Below, one piece after another: positions 23,740 to 24,012 of a stretch of 24,012 bases of DNA. The notes under the pieces were generated by a model. That model ran no database searches, was not told the origin of the DNA, and saw nothing but the letters and a program-made list of their open reading frames with translations. Source of the stretch: JANXXV01 sp038200305 (GTDB lineage Bacteria; Acidobacteriota; Terriglobia; Bryobacterales; Bryobacteraceae); the NCBI GenBank assembly GCA_038200305.1, contig JBBPYD010000078.1, forward strand, positions 1-24,012, read 5' to 3'. The position numbers and the translations under genes were made by a program. The stretch's first letter is position 1, and the number at the start of each line of letters is the position of its first letter.

Positions 23740-23940
23740 CCCCGTTCAGCGTAGGCTTCAGAGCGATGGCGGACTCGAATGACTTCGATGGAGTCGCCGA
23801 GGTTGCGAAAACGGATGCGTAATCGCCCAGGCGGAGGCGGAACTGGGGCGGCTCATAGCCTTCCAGTTGCTTAATCCTAAATCCGGCAGTTGAAGAAAGA
23901 GCATCGAGTGCTAAGGCATTGCTATGTTGAGACATGGACG
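23740..23940 (-). pseudogene. RelE/ParE-type toxin pseudogene, frameshifted
   Basis: On the minus strand one frame reads ALDALSSTAGFRIKQLEGYEPPQFRLRLGDY and then loses similarity. At about 23818 a shift by one base restores IRFRNLGDSIEVIRVRHRSEAY. Together these are the second half of a RelE-family mRNA-cleaving toxin, in which the join reads GDYRIRF; one base of the Arg codon is missing. The N-terminal strand-helix part is short or absent: upstream of ALDAL the frame gives only MHSCLSSMSQHSN, and a second frame shift there is possible. No antitoxin gene is present in the 70 bases that remain before the window edge or downstream. The toxin is therefore almost certainly inactive, a relic of a toxin-antitoxin locus. 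Confidence 0.7.
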
Positions 23941-23962
23941 AAAGGCAGGAGTGCATTCGATG

Positions 23963-23977
23963 TCACCCAGCGGGTGA
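23963..23977. repeat. Small perfect hairpin
   Basis: TCACCC (23963-23968), loop AGC, GGGTGA (23972-23977). No T-run; close to the window edge, role unknown. Confidence 0.25.
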
Positions 23978-24012
23978 AGCGGGGACAGCGGAGTCAGCGT
24001 TAGAGAAGGCGG

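Noticed and set aside
1..24012. CRISPR arrays, intact insertion sequences, tRNA or rRNA genes
   Set aside because: Looked for regular direct repeats, transposase motifs with terminal repeats, and tRNA-like cloverleaf or rRNA signatures by eye; none found.

Overview
The window looks like chromosomal DNA of an Acidobacteriota member, probably of the Solibacter/Bryobacter type. The reasons are a fairly high G+C content, a CRTAC1-type FG-GAP/ASPIC-UnbV secreted protein beside a TPR protein, a Tat-exported Gfo/Idh/MocA oxidoreductase, a cytochrome c-SUMF1 fusion protein and a divergent DPGG-type NRAMP. This placement is inference from gene content; there is no rRNA or other marker gene here.

Layout. 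1-3474: the end of a TPR protein (+) converges on a secreted FG-GAP protein (-). That gene diverges from murB (+), which is followed by a small periplasmic cytochrome c'-like protein (+). A perfect 10-bp hairpin at 3485-3512 separates it from the next block. 3497-11819: one long minus-strand run, read from right to left: glutamine cyclotransferase lipoprotein, then copZ-copA-csoR (copper chaperone, Cu+ ATPase, copper repressor, joined by two GTGA stop/start overlaps), then tdh, Gfo/Idh oxidoreductase, cytochrome c-SUMF1 protein and apbE, all tightly spaced. 11856-13476: plus-strand MscS channel, a 55-residue zinc-ribbon protein and a seven-iron-type ferredoxin. 13483-18486: minus-strand tripartite efflux operon (TolC-type channel, EmrA-type adaptor, EmrB-type MFS pump) with a cytidylate-kinase-like gene between adaptor and pump. 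18588-21309: plus-strand OprB-like porin and NRAMP-like transporter, 4 bp apart.

21283-24012 is different in character: lower coding density, weaker codon bias and several broken genes. It holds a C-terminal remnant of a DUF1016/YhcG nuclease with its core deleted, a DUF4440 secreted protein, a Cys-rich exported ORF interrupted by an in-frame TGA, a secreted propeller-like protein, and a RelE-type toxin pseudogene with a one-base frameshift. This looks like an eroding accessory region.

Functional themes are envelope and metal handling: copper sensing and export, divalent metal uptake, flavin and heme proteins outside the cytoplasm, and multidrug efflux. I found no CRISPR array, intact insertion sequence, tRNA or rRNA. 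The least explained items are the kinase-like gene inside the efflux operon, the interrupted Cys-rich ORF, and the ferredoxin leader whose inverted repeat covers its own ribosome binding site.
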